A stretch of DNA of 64,000 nucleotides from an uncultured Lactobacillus sp. (GTDB lineage: Bacteria > Bacillota > Bacilli > Lactobacillales > Lactobacillaceae). A model generated the notes under the pieces. The model saw only the letters and a program-made list of their open reading frames with translations. It was not told where the DNA came from and did not search any database. Where the stretch lies: positions 1 to 64,000 of the forward strand of contig CALNAJ010000045.1 in the NCBI GenBank assembly GCA_937874695.1, read 5' to 3'. Shown piece after piece: positions 37,350-45,833 of the stretch; within the stretch, counting starts at the first letter, position 1; every line of letters begins with the position of its first letter. The position numbers and the translations under genes are program-made.

Positions 37350-38261
37350 TTAATCACCTTTGTTGTTACGCTTCAGCCGATTCCGCAGAATGTAGGTAAA
37401 GACTGCCTGCTCCTCGATGGTTCCCTCAACCAAGTCCTGAATAGCGGCGTTAAGCACCGCACCAAACATCAGGATCAGGGCCGTAAAGTCCAACCAGAAC
37501 ATCAAGACAATAAACGTCCCAATCGTTTTATAACTATCGATATTATGGACGAAGAATTTCAAATACCAACTAAATGCCTGCGAAAGCAGTAACCAGCCTA
37601 ATGTCGCTGTTAGCGCTCCGGGCCAAATATAGCGTAGCTTTAATTTCACGCTGGGGACAAAGTAAAACAGAATCATCAAAATAAAAAACGTCATCACAAA
37701 CGTGACCGGCCACTTCGCCGCATTGACGTACGCTAGAATCTGCGTCGGTAAATGCAAGAGTGGCGTGAGCCGTTCCAACACGATTTGTCCCACACTAAAG
37801 AACAACATCATTAAGAACAGAAAGGCAATCAATGCCACCATCCAGAAGAAGGCCATCACGCGATTGACGATGGCATTTTGCTTACGCACAACGCCATACG
37901 CCCCGTTGACCGTCCGCTGAAATGCAGCAACGGCTCGCGACGAGGACCAGATAGCAACGATTACCCCAATGGATAACACACTACCACTTCGATTATTCAA
38001 GAACGAATGAATGATCGGTGCCAACAAGTCGTACACATTTTCCGGAATGAACGGTTCGATACTGTTCATCACGGTACTGGTTTCAATATGAAAAAAGGGC
38101 AATAGACTTGCTAATACCAATAATGCTGGAAACAATGACAAAAGGGTATAGTACGCTAATACCGCCGCCGAGTCGGAAACGTTCGCCATTTGATAGTGTT
38201 TGCTGATGGTTTGGATGATCCGGTTGATTCCCGCTAAATGCGGGCGCCATTTTTGCCACAC
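37350..38261 (-). CDS. YihY/BrkB family membrane protein
   Basis: Integral membrane protein of 303 residues with about six TM helices. AYYTLLSLFPALLVLASLLP, SSSRAVAAFQRTVNGAYGV and FVPSVKLKLRYIWPGAL are typical of the YihY/virulence factor BrkB family (once mislabelled RNase BN). The function is unresolved. The start is GTG with AAAGGGG 9 bases upstream; an out-of-frame ATG overlaps. It starts 24 bases after the NERD gene's stop and may be co-transcribed with wecB and the NERD gene. Confidence 0.85.
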   Translation of the reverse strand: MWQKWRPHLAGINRIIQTISKHYQMANVSDSAAVLAYYTLLSLFPALLVLASLLPFFHIETSTVMNSIEPFIPENVYDLLAPIIHSFLNNRSGSVLSIGVIVAIWSSSRAVAAFQRTVNGAYGVVRKQNAIVNRVMAFFWMVALIAFLFLMMLFFSVGQIVLERLTPLLHLPTQILAYVNAAKWPVTFVMTFFILMILFYFVPSVKLKLRYIWPGALTATLGWLLLSQAFSWYLKFFVHNIDSYKTIGTFIVLMFWLDFTALILMFGAVLNAAIQDLVEGTIEEQAVFTYILRNRLKRNNKGD

Positions 38262-38285
38262 GAGTCATGGCCCCTTTCACTAGAT

Positions 38286-39137
38286 TTAGAACGACCCGTA
38301 ATCCTCGGCAAACTTCAGGGTACCAATCATCTTTTCCAAGGTCTTACGACTGAAACGTACCCGTTTGGCCTGACGGAAGGATTCAATAAAGGTCGCCAAA
38401 TCATCATAGTTGGCCACCGCCGTACAGTTGTAGGCGTCGTGGGCGTTCAGTTTTGTCTTGTTCCCAACCACTAACGAGTTACTGTGATTGTAACGGTCGT
38501 AGTAATTATAGTAAACCAATGGCTTCACAAAGTCGATGATTCGATCGTTCTTATTTTCCAATTGTCGGTGCATCGTGATTTCACTATTGATGTAACGCAC
38601 CAGTAATTTAGAGGATAATTCCGCCTGAGTGGCTGGATTACTGATCCCCGTGTGCAACGTAATGGAACGCTGCCCACGCCCCTCCTGTTCCAGACTCATC
38701 GTATAGCCTTGCGTCAAAGATTCGTTTTCTTCTGACAGATTAGGCAGAAAGAACCGATCTAAATGACTCGCCAGAGCTTTGGGCACTTCCTTCTCCCGAC
38801 CGCTCAGGTTCACGCCAGAAAAGTCATCCAGACTGGATGAAAAGATTTCTTCGGACAAATCATGAAAGATCATCCCGCGCCAGTACTTACTTTCCACGTT
38901 AATTACGCCAAAAGAAGTCACTAACAGATTATCAATCTGCATGACCCGCCACGAGTCTCCCTCGTTCATTTCCTGAGTCACGGGATTCTTAACCTTGTTG
39001 GCAAAGTGCACGTTACGCAGAATCTTATAATCGAAACGTTCGTGATGTTTTGCAGCACTCTGATGAATCTCCCGCATAATTTCATACAACTGTTCAGTCG
39101 TCTTTATTTCGGCTCTATCATACGCCGTTTCACCCAT
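38286..39137 (-). CDS. NERD (nuclease-related) domain protein coupled to wecB
   Basis: Protein of 283 residues. RVMQIDNLLVTSFGVINVES with KYWRG following fits the NERD core, a PD-(D/E)XK-like fold with D...E-x-K. The rest is not recognised. The ATG at 39137 has GGAGG 8 bases upstream, which lies inside the wecB coding end; the genes overlap by 8 bases (ATGGGTGA). Earlier in-frame ATGs are within the ribosome site. NERD proteins are thought to act on DNA or RNA, but activity is unproven, and the link with a sugar epimerase is unexplained. Confidence 0.7.
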   Translation of the reverse strand: MGETAYDRAEIKTTEQLYEIMREIHQSAAKHHERFDYKILRNVHFANKVKNPVTQEMNEGDSWRVMQIDNLLVTSFGVINVESKYWRGMIFHDLSEEIFSSSLDDFSGVNLSGREKEVPKALASHLDRFFLPNLSEENESLTQGYTMSLEQEGRGQRSITLHTGISNPATQAELSSKLLVRYINSEITMHRQLENKNDRIIDFVKPLVYYNYYDRYNHSNSLVVGNKTKLNAHDAYNCTAVANYDDLATFIESFRQAKRVRFSRKTLEKMIGTLKFAEDYGSF

Positions 39138-40263
39138 TAGCATTTCCTCCATTGAATTTTTCCTGAATCGCCGCCAGAATATATTCTGACGCGTGACCAT
39201 CCCCATAAGGGTTCTCGGCCTGCGCCATCTTATCATAAGTGGCTTGGTCACTTAATAAACTTTCCATTGCTGCCGTGACACGCTTAGGGTCAGTTCCCAC
39301 CAACTTAAGTGTCCCGTTGGTGACCCCTTCCGGCCGTTCCGTGGTGTCCCGCAAGACCAGAACCGGCTTGTTCAACGATGGCGCTTCTTCTTGGACACCA
39401 CCGGAATCGGTCATGATGAAGTAACTCTTCGCCGATAAATTGTGGAAATCGACCACGTCTAACGGGTCAATCAGATGAATCCGATCCATACCACCTAACT
39501 CTTCGTGGGCCACCGTTTGAACGGCCGGACTCAAATGAACCGGGTAGATGACTTCCACATCGGGATGCGCTTCAACTTCTGCCCGTACAGCCTTAAAGAC
39601 GGCGTGCATCGGTGCCCCCTGATTCTCGCGACGGTGCATCGTCATCAAGATTAGTCGGTGACCAGGCTGCACTTCATCTAGAACCGCGTGATGGTAGTTA
39701 GCATCCACCGTCTGCTTCAAGGCATCGATCGCCGTATTTCCTGTTACATAAATATGGTCTAGTGGATGGGCTTGCTTCAACAAGTTTTCCTTAGATAACT
39801 CGGTCGGCGCAAAGTACAGATCGCTCAAGATATCGGTCAATTGCCGGTTCATTTCCTCTGGATATGGTGAATACTTATTCCAAGTCCGTAATCCGGCTTC
39901 CACGTGCCCCAACATCGTCTGGTGGTAAAAAGCACTGATACTGGCCGCAAATGTCGTAGTCGTGTCCCCATGGACCAACACGATATCGGGGGCTGCTTCC
40001 ATGATGATGCTGTCGAGCTTGGTCAACACCCGCGTGGTAATGTCACTGAGCGTTTGCTTCGCCTTCATGATGTTCAAGTCATAATCTGGTTTAATTTTAA
40101 AGATGTCCAACACTTGATCGAGCATCTCACGGTGTTGCGCCGTAACCACCGTAATCGGTGTAAATTCAGTTGGTCGTTGTTGCATGGCTAGAATAATTGG
40201 AGCCATCTTGATGGCTTCTGGACGGGTACCGAACACCGTCATTACTTTGATTGGTTTTGTCAC
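39130..40263 (-). CDS. wecB: UDP-N-acetylglucosamine 2-epimerase (non-hydrolysing)
   Basis: Cytoplasmic enzyme of 377 residues that interconverts UDP-GlcNAc and UDP-ManNAc (also named mnaA), feeding teichoic acid linkage units or capsule. GTRPEAIKMAPI at the N-terminus, LVHGDTTTTFAAS, GHVEAGLRTW, TMHRRENQG and TDSGGVQEEAPSLNKPVLVLR are family signatures. The start is GTG with GGAGGG 6 bases upstream. First of a probable three-gene unit with the NERD and YihY genes. Confidence 0.94.
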   Translation of the reverse strand: MTKPIKVMTVFGTRPEAIKMAPIILAMQQRPTEFTPITVVTAQHREMLDQVLDIFKIKPDYDLNIMKAKQTLSDITTRVLTKLDSIIMEAAPDIVLVHGDTTTTFAASISAFYHQTMLGHVEAGLRTWNKYSPYPEEMNRQLTDILSDLYFAPTELSKENLLKQAHPLDHIYVTGNTAIDALKQTVDANYHHAVLDEVQPGHRLILMTMHRRENQGAPMHAVFKAVRAEVEAHPDVEVIYPVHLSPAVQTVAHEELGGMDRIHLIDPLDVVDFHNLSAKSYFIMTDSGGVQEEAPSLNKPVLVLRDTTERPEGVTNGTLKLVGTDPKRVTAAMESLLSDQATYDKMAQAENPYGDGHASEYILAAIQEKFNGGNANG

Positions 40264-40815
40264 TATGTTCCCTCCAAATTAACGTTGATTGATTAGGGTC
40301 AATTATAGCAGAACGCCGCCCGCCATGTTACGGATTACCCGCTTTTCACCGTGAATTATCAGAATCCCTCCGGATAACCTATCGCTACACTTACTATTTA
40401 GCGGACTGTGTGTCTGGTCCTCATACCATCAGTCTCCCTAACCTCATTGCCCTAACAATCCCAGTCTTGCAACTAGCTTCCCCATGGGCAATCGGCTAGA
40501 CTTAGAAGCAACGGTGAACCTACGTCGACGTATTTGAAGGGTTACAGAAGACTTTACCCGAAGATGATGGCAATCACAATCCTTTTCGTATCTAGTGAAA
40601 CAATAGTCATTGTAACCGACTAATTCGACATCCATACGTTTTAAATCACACTTAAAAAGTGACGTGAGACCAGTGTGCCGCAGTTCACACGTCTTCCTCG
40701 ACCCCTGCCCGTCATCCCCCCTGACAAAATTGACTTTTGCCTGTAAGAAAAATTTAATGGTAAGCCCCCAATATTTGAGGTAAGATGGTATCGTTGTGTG
40801 AAAGGAATGTCTGCG
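40264..40815. other. Long divergent gap without a convincing gene
   Basis: About 550 bases between wecB and the divergent glycosyltransferase. A 63-codon frame (40444-40635, minus) lacks a ribosome site and resembles nothing. A short hairpin CACTTAAAAAGTG sits near 40648. TAAGAT at about 40782-40787 may be the -10 of the glycosyltransferase. The gap may be decayed DNA. Confidence 0.3.
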
Positions 40816-41757
40816 ATGAAAAAGCTTAGTCTGGTCGTTCCTTGCTATAACGAGGAGGAGTCTATTCCATTATTTTACCGAACCGTTAGCAAGGTGATCG
40901 ATTCTATGAATACCCCTACTCCAACGGTAACACCGGAGTATATATTTGTGGATGATGGTTCCAGCGACCACACCTTAGAAGAAATGAAGCAATTACACCA
41001 AGATCATCCGGAGATCGTCCACTTTCGGTCGTTCTCCCGGAATTTTGGGAAGGAATCGGCGCTCGCCGCAGGGTTACAAGCCACTACCGGGGATATGGTG
41101 GCCGTGATGGACGTCGACCTTCAAGATCCACCAGAGCTCCTGCCAGAAATGGTTGATCTGATTGAAAACAGAGACTACGACTGTGTTGGAACCATCCAAC
41201 AGGAACGTCGCGGTCAGAGCCGCATTCGGGCCTTTCTCTCCCGGAGTTTCTACAGCGTCATCAATTGGATTTCAGATGTCCGCATCGAACCTAACGCCCG
41301 TGACTACCGGTTAATGACTCGGCAGTTTGTGGACACCGTTCTTTCGCTGCCTGAATTCAATCGCTTTTCAAAGGGAATCTTCAGTTGGGTCGGCTTCAAA
41401 ACGACCTACCTGACATACGAAAGTCAGCCCCGCGCGGCCGGCACGACGCACTGGAGTCTGCGGCAACTATTTGCCTATTCCATTGAGGGAATCATTGATT
41501 TCTCCAATGCGCCATTACGGTTAGCAACGTGGGTCGGTAGCCTATCGTTTCTCGCCTCGATCGTTGCCTTGATCTTCGTGATCATTCGGGCCTTGACCGT
41601 TGGCGGTTCCGTTGCCGGCTGGCCTTCCATGGTTGCCATCTTCTTGGCAATCGGTGGGATTCAACTATTCTGTCTTGGTATTCTGGGACAGTACATCAGT
41701 AAGATTTACCTAGAAACCAAGCATCGACCAAAGTACATTATTCGTGAAGAAAAGTAA
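40816..41757 (+). CDS. Polyprenyl-phosphate glycosyltransferase, GT2, GtrB type
   Basis: Protein of 313 residues. The GT2 catalytic domain spans about residues 1-225, with LVVPCYNEEESIPLFY, the DXD-like FVDDGSSDHT and MDVDLQDPPELLPEM. Two C-terminal TM helices (about 230-255 and 262-295) anchor it. Such enzymes move a hexose from a nucleotide sugar to undecaprenyl phosphate for later transfer to wall polymers. The ATG at 40816 has AAAGGA 9 bases upstream; two earlier in-frame starts overlap that site. No GtrA flippase or GtrC-like transferase is adjacent. Confidence 0.88.
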   Translation: MKKLSLVVPCYNEEESIPLFYRTVSKVIDSMNTPTPTVTPEYIFVDDGSSDHTLEEMKQLHQDHPEIVHFRSFSRNFGKESALAAGLQATTGDMVAVMDVDLQDPPELLPEMVDLIENRDYDCVGTIQQERRGQSRIRAFLSRSFYSVINWISDVRIEPNARDYRLMTRQFVDTVLSLPEFNRFSKGIFSWVGFKTTYLTYESQPRAAGTTHWSLRQLFAYSIEGIIDFSNAPLRLATWVGSLSFLASIVALIFVIIRALTVGGSVAGWPSMVAIFLAIGGIQLFCLGILGQYISKIYLETKHRPKYIIREEK

Positions 41758-41763
41758 ACTACC

Positions 41764-41856
41764 TAAGAGACAAAAGGCGGTTAGTTGGCTCACGTTTCGG
41801 CCATGTAAGCTTGTATAGCAAAGGAGCCTGGGATTTTATCCTAGACTCCTTTTTTC
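41764..41856 (+). repeat. Dispersed element, short form, copy C (also terminator)
   Basis: Starts AGAGACAAAAGGCGGTTAG a few bases after the glycosyltransferase stop, passes TTGGCTCACGTTTCGGCC and ends in the hairpin GGAGCCTGGGAT / ATCCTAGACTCC followed by T6. GGCGGTTAGTTGG is shared with the long-form copy at 45698-45826; ACGTTTCGGCC and AGCAAAGGAG are shared with copy B. Confidence 0.75.
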
Positions 41857-42032
41857 TGTACGCCATCAAGCATGGACATATCGTATTTTTTACCTGGATA
41901 CCCGTTTTTTCACAATTACTGCTTACCATTCGATAACCCAACACTTATACCTTTCAATCTACATACTGTCTCTCTACCGCTTACCGTTTCAAAATGGCTC
42001 ACTAAGAAAGGACTATGTCATTTAACCAAATC

Positions 42033-42074
42033 AAAAGCCACATCACCGAAAACAACCGGTGATGTGGCTTAATT
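42033..42074. terminator. gntP terminator
   Basis: Hairpin AAGCCACATCACCG / CGGTGATGTGGCTT just past the stop of the minus-strand gluconate permease. The stretch 41857-42032 holds no gene. Confidence 0.75.
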
Positions 42075-42079
42075 AAAAT

Positions 42080-43435
42080 CTAGTTAATAATTGCATTCAT
42101 CAGCATAACCATGCCCAAACCTACGACAGAAATAACAGTTTCCAGCGTGGTCCAAACCTGGAACGTCTGCTTAACACTTAAATCAAAGTATTCTGAGAAC
42201 ATCCAGAACCCGGCATCGTTCACATGTGAAGCGGCCAATGAGCCGGCCCCAATAGCCAAAGCGACCATTACGGGATCGGCATTCATCGTAGTCATCAGAG
42301 GCAAGACCAGTCCAGCGGCAGTCATCCCGGCAACCGTGGCAGACCCCAAAGAGATCCGTAAGATAACCGTGATCAACCAAGCCAACAGGATTGGGGAAAG
42401 GCTAGAGTGCATCATTAATTGTTGCACGGCCTTCCCGACCCCACCATCAATCAGGACTTCCTTAAAGGCAGAGCCCCCGGCAATAACCATCAGTAACATG
42501 GCAATCGACTTGATGGCGTCTTCCAGGGTCGCACTGATTTCCTTCATCGTTCGTTGACGGTGGAAACCCATGGACCAAATGGCAAACAGCAAAGCTAATA
42601 CCATAGCAATGACGGGGTTCCCCAACATGGCCACAATGGCATCAAGGCCGTGTGGATTCTTTGGCGCTGCCCCACCGTCGACTGACAGTTGGTAAATCGT
42701 TGCAGCAGCCATGAAAATAACTGGGAACAGTGACGTCAAAACGGACAAACCGAATCCAGGCGTTTCGTCGATATCAAATTCCTTAACTTCCCCGAAGGCA
42801 GGCAAAGAACGCTTGATGACGAACAGGTCCGGGTTGAACCGCCGAATCACGCGCGTCCAAATAGGACCGGCAACGATCACACAAGGAATCGCCACGATAA
42901 TCCCAATCAGCAACATTTCACCAATGTTGGCGCCCAAGACCGTCGCAACGGCTGTAGGTGATGGTTGTGGCGGCAAGAATCCTTGCGTAGCGGACAGTGC
43001 CGCAGCCATGGAAATCCCCAGATAGAGGAATGGCACTTCGGCTTCCAAGGCAACCGCGAAGACGATTGGTGTCACCAGAACTAACCCAACTTCGAAAAGT
43101 AAGGAAATCCCGATCAGGAAGGAAGCGACCACGATGGCCACTTGCAAGCGTTTCTTCCCAAACATGTTAATCAAAGTCCGGGCGATCCGGTAAGAACCCC
43201 CGGCATCGGCAACCAACCGGCCGATCATGGCCCCAAAACCAAACACGATAATCAGTTCGCCCATGGAGCTACCGATTCCGTCCTTGATGGAGTTTGCGAT
43301 ATTAGCTGGGTTCATGCCCAACCCTAATGCCACTAAGATTGAAGTGACAATCAGTGAAACGAAGGTATTCAATTTTACTTTAATAATTAAAAAGAGTAAC
43401 AGTAAAATACCCAATAATAAAACGACGAACTGCAT
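42080..43435 (-). CDS. gntP: Gluconate permease, GntP family (copy 1)
   Basis: Integral membrane symporter of 451 residues, about 12-14 TM helices. FGFGAMIGRLVADAGGSYRIA, FEVGLVLVTPIVFA, ATQGFLPPQPSPTAVA, LRISLGSATVAGMTAAG and SHVNDAGFWMFSEYF are GntP signatures for gluconate or related sugar acids with H+. It is closely related along its length to the second copy at 52979-54337. It stands alone, without a kinase. The ATG at 43435 matches the start of the paralogue. Confidence 0.9.
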   Translation of the reverse strand: MQFVVLLLGILLLLFLIIKVKLNTFVSLIVTSILVALGLGMNPANIANSIKDGIGSSMGELIIVFGFGAMIGRLVADAGGSYRIARTLINMFGKKRLQVAIVVASFLIGISLLFEVGLVLVTPIVFAVALEAEVPFLYLGISMAAALSATQGFLPPQPSPTAVATVLGANIGEMLLIGIIVAIPCVIVAGPIWTRVIRRFNPDLFVIKRSLPAFGEVKEFDIDETPGFGLSVLTSLFPVIFMAAATIYQLSVDGGAAPKNPHGLDAIVAMLGNPVIAMVLALLFAIWSMGFHRQRTMKEISATLEDAIKSIAMLLMVIAGGSAFKEVLIDGGVGKAVQQLMMHSSLSPILLAWLITVILRISLGSATVAGMTAAGLVLPLMTTMNADPVMVALAIGAGSLAASHVNDAGFWMFSEYFDLSVKQTFQVWTTLETVISVVGLGMVMLMNAIIN

Positions 43436-43595
43436 GCTTTTCTCTCTTTTCCTATGCTCGATTCAGATTCTCCCACCCAGTCGGAGTTGGGTGAATCATT
43501 TTGCATAAGGTACATTGTATGAAAAAAAGTTTCCCAATGCAAGGGCTTACTTGTATATTATTTTCACATGCAGTTGGTTAAAGCCTTATCTGACG

Positions 43596-44048
43596 CTATC
43601 GAACAATCATTACGGAAACTGGAGAATATTTTGCCATGTAGGCTGCCTGGCTCCCGAAATACTTCCGAACGCCGGTCTGAGACAATGACCCAATGACCAA
43701 TAAATCTGGTTGCACTTCCGGAATAATTGTCTTCACGATGGTTTCACCGGGATCCCCTTCCCCGATAATAATGGTGACCTTATTAATGCCGAAACGTTCG
43801 GCTAATTTTTGATATTGTTGTAAGTGTTTCTGTAAGTCTGCCCGTTGCCCGTGCACATAATTCTTGCTCAAGGCTTGATAGATGTTCATGTTGTCTGATT
43901 CTAACACGGAACAAATGACCAACTCACAATCGTCAAACTTGGCCCGATTCATCGCATAGCGGAAAGCTAGCTGTGCATCAGGCGAATCGTCTACCCCAAC
44001 TAAAATTCGACTAAATTTCTTAGGATTCATTGATTCTGAATTTTCCAT
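43596..44048 (-). CDS. Universal stress protein, UspA family
   Basis: Cytoplasmic protein of 150 residues. RILVGVDDSPDAQLAFRYA at the N-terminus and the C-terminal LLVIGSLSQTGVRKYFGSQAAYMAKYSPVSVMIV correspond to the ATP-binding type, although the usual G-2X-G-9X-G(S/T) motif reads GSLSQTGVRKYFGSQA. The ATG at 44048 has GAGGAGG 7 bases upstream; the extension to 44165 is unsupported. The partner process is unknown. Confidence 0.88.
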   Translation of the reverse strand: MENSESMNPKKFSRILVGVDDSPDAQLAFRYAMNRAKFDDCELVICSVLESDNMNIYQALSKNYVHGQRADLQKHLQQYQKLAERFGINKVTIIIGEGDPGETIVKTIIPEVQPDLLVIGSLSQTGVRKYFGSQAAYMAKYSPVSVMIVR

Positions 44049-44139
44049 CGAAAATCCTCCTCTTGTTTGAATACCCTTATTATAAAGGAAAACGGTACCA
44101 AACGCGAAATTTCCGAGAAATTTTCCGTTCAATACCGCT

Positions 44140-44400
44140 TTAATTTTTGGTAACTGGTGGGTCATTACGGCCCATCGCTTGTTTGAGTGCGCGTAGCCCC
44201 CAAAAGATCAGGGTCCAAATAACCCAGTATGCAACCAGAATCCCGACAAACAAAACCCAGACCCGCCAGTCGTGATACTGCCATAACCAGACGACCGTCA
44301 AGTTACGATGTTGAAAGAGGCCAATCAAATCCTTAAGGACCCCGAAAATCAATGACAAGGCTAACCAACTGCGGGCATCACCCATGGCTTTACGAAACAT
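44140..44400 (-). CDS. Small membrane protein, unknown
   Basis: Protein of 86 residues with two hydrophobic segments (about 10-28 and 45-70), Trp-rich, and a short hydrophilic C-terminus (MGRNDPPVTKN). No family recognised. GGGGAGG lies 6 bases before the ATG. It follows the next small membrane gene by 24 bases, suggesting a two-gene unit, perhaps with uspA. Confidence 0.6.
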   Translation of the reverse strand: MFRKAMGDARSWLALSLIFGVLKDLIGLFQHRNLTVVWLWQYHDWRVWVLFVGILVAYWVIWTLIFWGLRALKQAMGRNDPPVTKN

Positions 44401-44424
44401 CTGCTTCCTCCCCAGGAATCATCG

Positions 44425-44649
44425 TTAATCTTTCTTGTTACCCTTCCCCTGAAACATGCCCCAGCTCTTCATCCAGCCAATGAGGAACATGACAATGTAG
44501 AATGCTGCAGCCACCGTAGAGAACACGGCAAAGACTTTTTGAATAATACCAACCCCACCAGAGGCTTGGGCACCGCTAAAGAACCAGAAGTACCAAGACA
44601 GAGCTGACCAAAAGATAGCTCGTAGTAATAACTTAAAACCAACACCCAT
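44425..44649 (-). CDS. Small membrane protein, unknown
   Basis: Protein of 74 residues with two hydrophobic segments (about 5-25 and 40-62) and a Lys-rich C-terminus (GKGNKKD). No family recognised. The ribosome site is poor (AGAGAG about 15 bases upstream). It is the first gene of a likely unit with 44140-44400. Confidence 0.55.
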   Translation of the reverse strand: MGVGFKLLLRAIFWSALSWYFWFFSGAQASGGVGIIQKVFAVFSTVAAAFYIVMFLIGWMKSWGMFQGKGNKKD

Positions 44650-44960
44650 GTTAAATGACCCGCTCTCTTAATAATTATTTCTTCTATATGTATAGGAACA
44701 ACCTAATTCATAAGATTTTATATTACGTTATCGTTAGCGACAACAAAACTTATCTTATATTCTGGCACGAATAATTTTAAATGTAAAGCGCTTTTATTAA
44801 CTAAAGGCGGACCCACCGTGCCCTCATATGTCCGTTACGTTATTGGCTTTCTGGCTGATACCTAAGTGCTCGTTCAGCACTGTTAAAGGACATAATTATA
44901 AAATAATAATGATATATGGCAACAAGTTTGATATGATTAACCTAAAAGGGGGTCATTATT
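44650..44960. other. AT-rich divergent gap with a cre-like palindrome
   Basis: Holds GTAAAGCGCTTTTA at 44783-44796 (11 of 14 cre positions, with the palindromic core AAAGCGCTTT), similar to the site before yjeM. It lies about 135 bases before the small membrane genes and 165 before the secreted protein gene. No other structure was recognised. Confidence 0.35.
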
Positions 44961-45497
44961 TTGCATCTAAAGAAGCTATTTCTCTTCACTATCTCTTCAT
45001 TGGCCTTACTCCTCCTAACGCCCACCAGTGCGGACGCCAAAACCTGGCATTATTCTGTCACACCATCCAATTCATTCTCTCACAAAACGTATGCCCAGGC
45101 GTATATGTACGGCAACTATGAGTATATGGAACTCTACAAGACTAAGCAGCACGCCCAGACTCAAGACACCGATACTGGCCAGATTATCAGCAACAGTAAG
45201 AAATTCTATGCTCGGAAAACCTCAAGCAAGCAAGTCTACGAGGTTATCTATCAGCATAAGTATTATTATATGAATACCAACGACACTCGTCTTTACCGCT
45301 ACAACACTTGGCGTAGCGGTCACAAACTGATTTCAACGGTCAAGCCCAATCAACCTAGCAAGGTCATGTTGAAGGCCAAGACCCACGTCTACCGTAGTCA
45401 ATATTGGCTGTATGATTATAGTGGTCAGAACCTGCCGCTTTACAACTGGTATCGCCTTGCTGATACTGGCAAATGGGTGGTCGATGCTTCGAAGTAA
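44961..45497 (+). CDS. Secreted protein of unknown function
   Basis: Protein of 178 residues. The N-terminal signal peptide (LHLKKLFLFTISSLALLLL, cleavage near ADA-KTW) leaves a mature chain of about 150 residues that is Tyr-, Lys- and Ser-rich with no Cys. I see no catalytic motif; the repeated YRYN / YRSQYWLYDY pattern may be beta-rich. The start is TTG with AAAGGGGGT 8-9 bases upstream. Single gene with a strong terminator. It could be a cell-wall-associated small protein. Confidence 0.65.
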   Translation: MHLKKLFLFTISSLALLLLTPTSADAKTWHYSVTPSNSFSHKTYAQAYMYGNYEYMELYKTKQHAQTQDTDTGQIISNSKKFYARKTSSKQVYEVIYQHKYYYMNTNDTRLYRYNTWRSGHKLISTVKPNQPSKVMLKAKTHVYRSQYWLYDYSGQNLPLYNWYRLADTGKWVVDASK

Positions 45498-45528
45498 CCA
45501 AGTCAACTGAATATTAGAAATCACCAAA

Positions 45529-45572
45529 AGAGCTAGGATAACGTTTGCTAACGTTGTCCTAGCTCTGTTTGT
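45529..45572 (+). terminator. Terminator of the secreted protein gene
   Basis: Arms AGAGCTAGGATAACGTT and AACGTTGTCCTAGCTCT (16-17 bp, one G-T pair), followed by a T-rich tract. Confidence 0.8.
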
Positions 45573-45591
45573 GTTTTATGGCTAACGTTAT

Positions 45592-45697
45592 TAACTCTCT
45601 CTTGCCGAAACGTGCGTCAGAAGGCAGTCAGCTCCGCTTAACCCCGCTAAGCCAAAAATCCAAGCCCGGGATTTTCACCTTAGCGACGTGCTCCGAC
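45592..45697 (-). repeat. Dispersed element, long form, copy D1
   Basis: First of two tandem copies about 102 bases apart. On the plus strand it begins TGCCGAAACGTGCGTCAGAA; the GCACGTTTCGGC end matches copies B and E. The central hairpin pairs CGCTAAG (45645-45651) with CTTAGCG (45679-45685) and AAAATCC (45655-45661) with GGATTTT (45669-45675). Confidence 0.8.
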
Positions 45698-45826
45698 TCT
45701 CTATTGCTGAAACGTGCGATTCCAGGCAGTTGGCTCCGCCTAACCCCAATAAGCCAAGAATCCAAGCCCAGGATTCCCGTCTTATTGACGTTATGCTCAC
45801 CAACTAACCGCCTGAAATCGCACTCT
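45698..45826 (-). repeat. Dispersed element, long form, copy D2
   Basis: Second tandem copy. The hairpin keeps its shape with different bases: AATAAG (45748-45753) with CTTATT (45781-45786), and GAATCC (45758-45763) with GGATTC (45771-45776). Beyond the hairpin, GCTCACCAACTAACCGCC and CGCACTCTT match copy E. The copy ends 8 bases short of the tRNA-Arg gene. Confidence 0.8.
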
Positions 45827-45833
45827 TTTGCAA

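Noticed and set aside
38083..38280. 65-codon frame overlapping the start of the YihY gene
   Set aside because: It shares the ribosome site region but is out of frame with a clearly conserved protein; it is a shadow.
40444..40635. 63-codon frame in the wecB-glycosyltransferase gap
   Set aside because: No ribosome site, no family likeness and rich in rare codons; kept only as a note on the gap.
45592..45826. CRISPR array
   Set aside because: Only two imperfect units with a 102-base period and no short identical repeats; no cas genes in the window.
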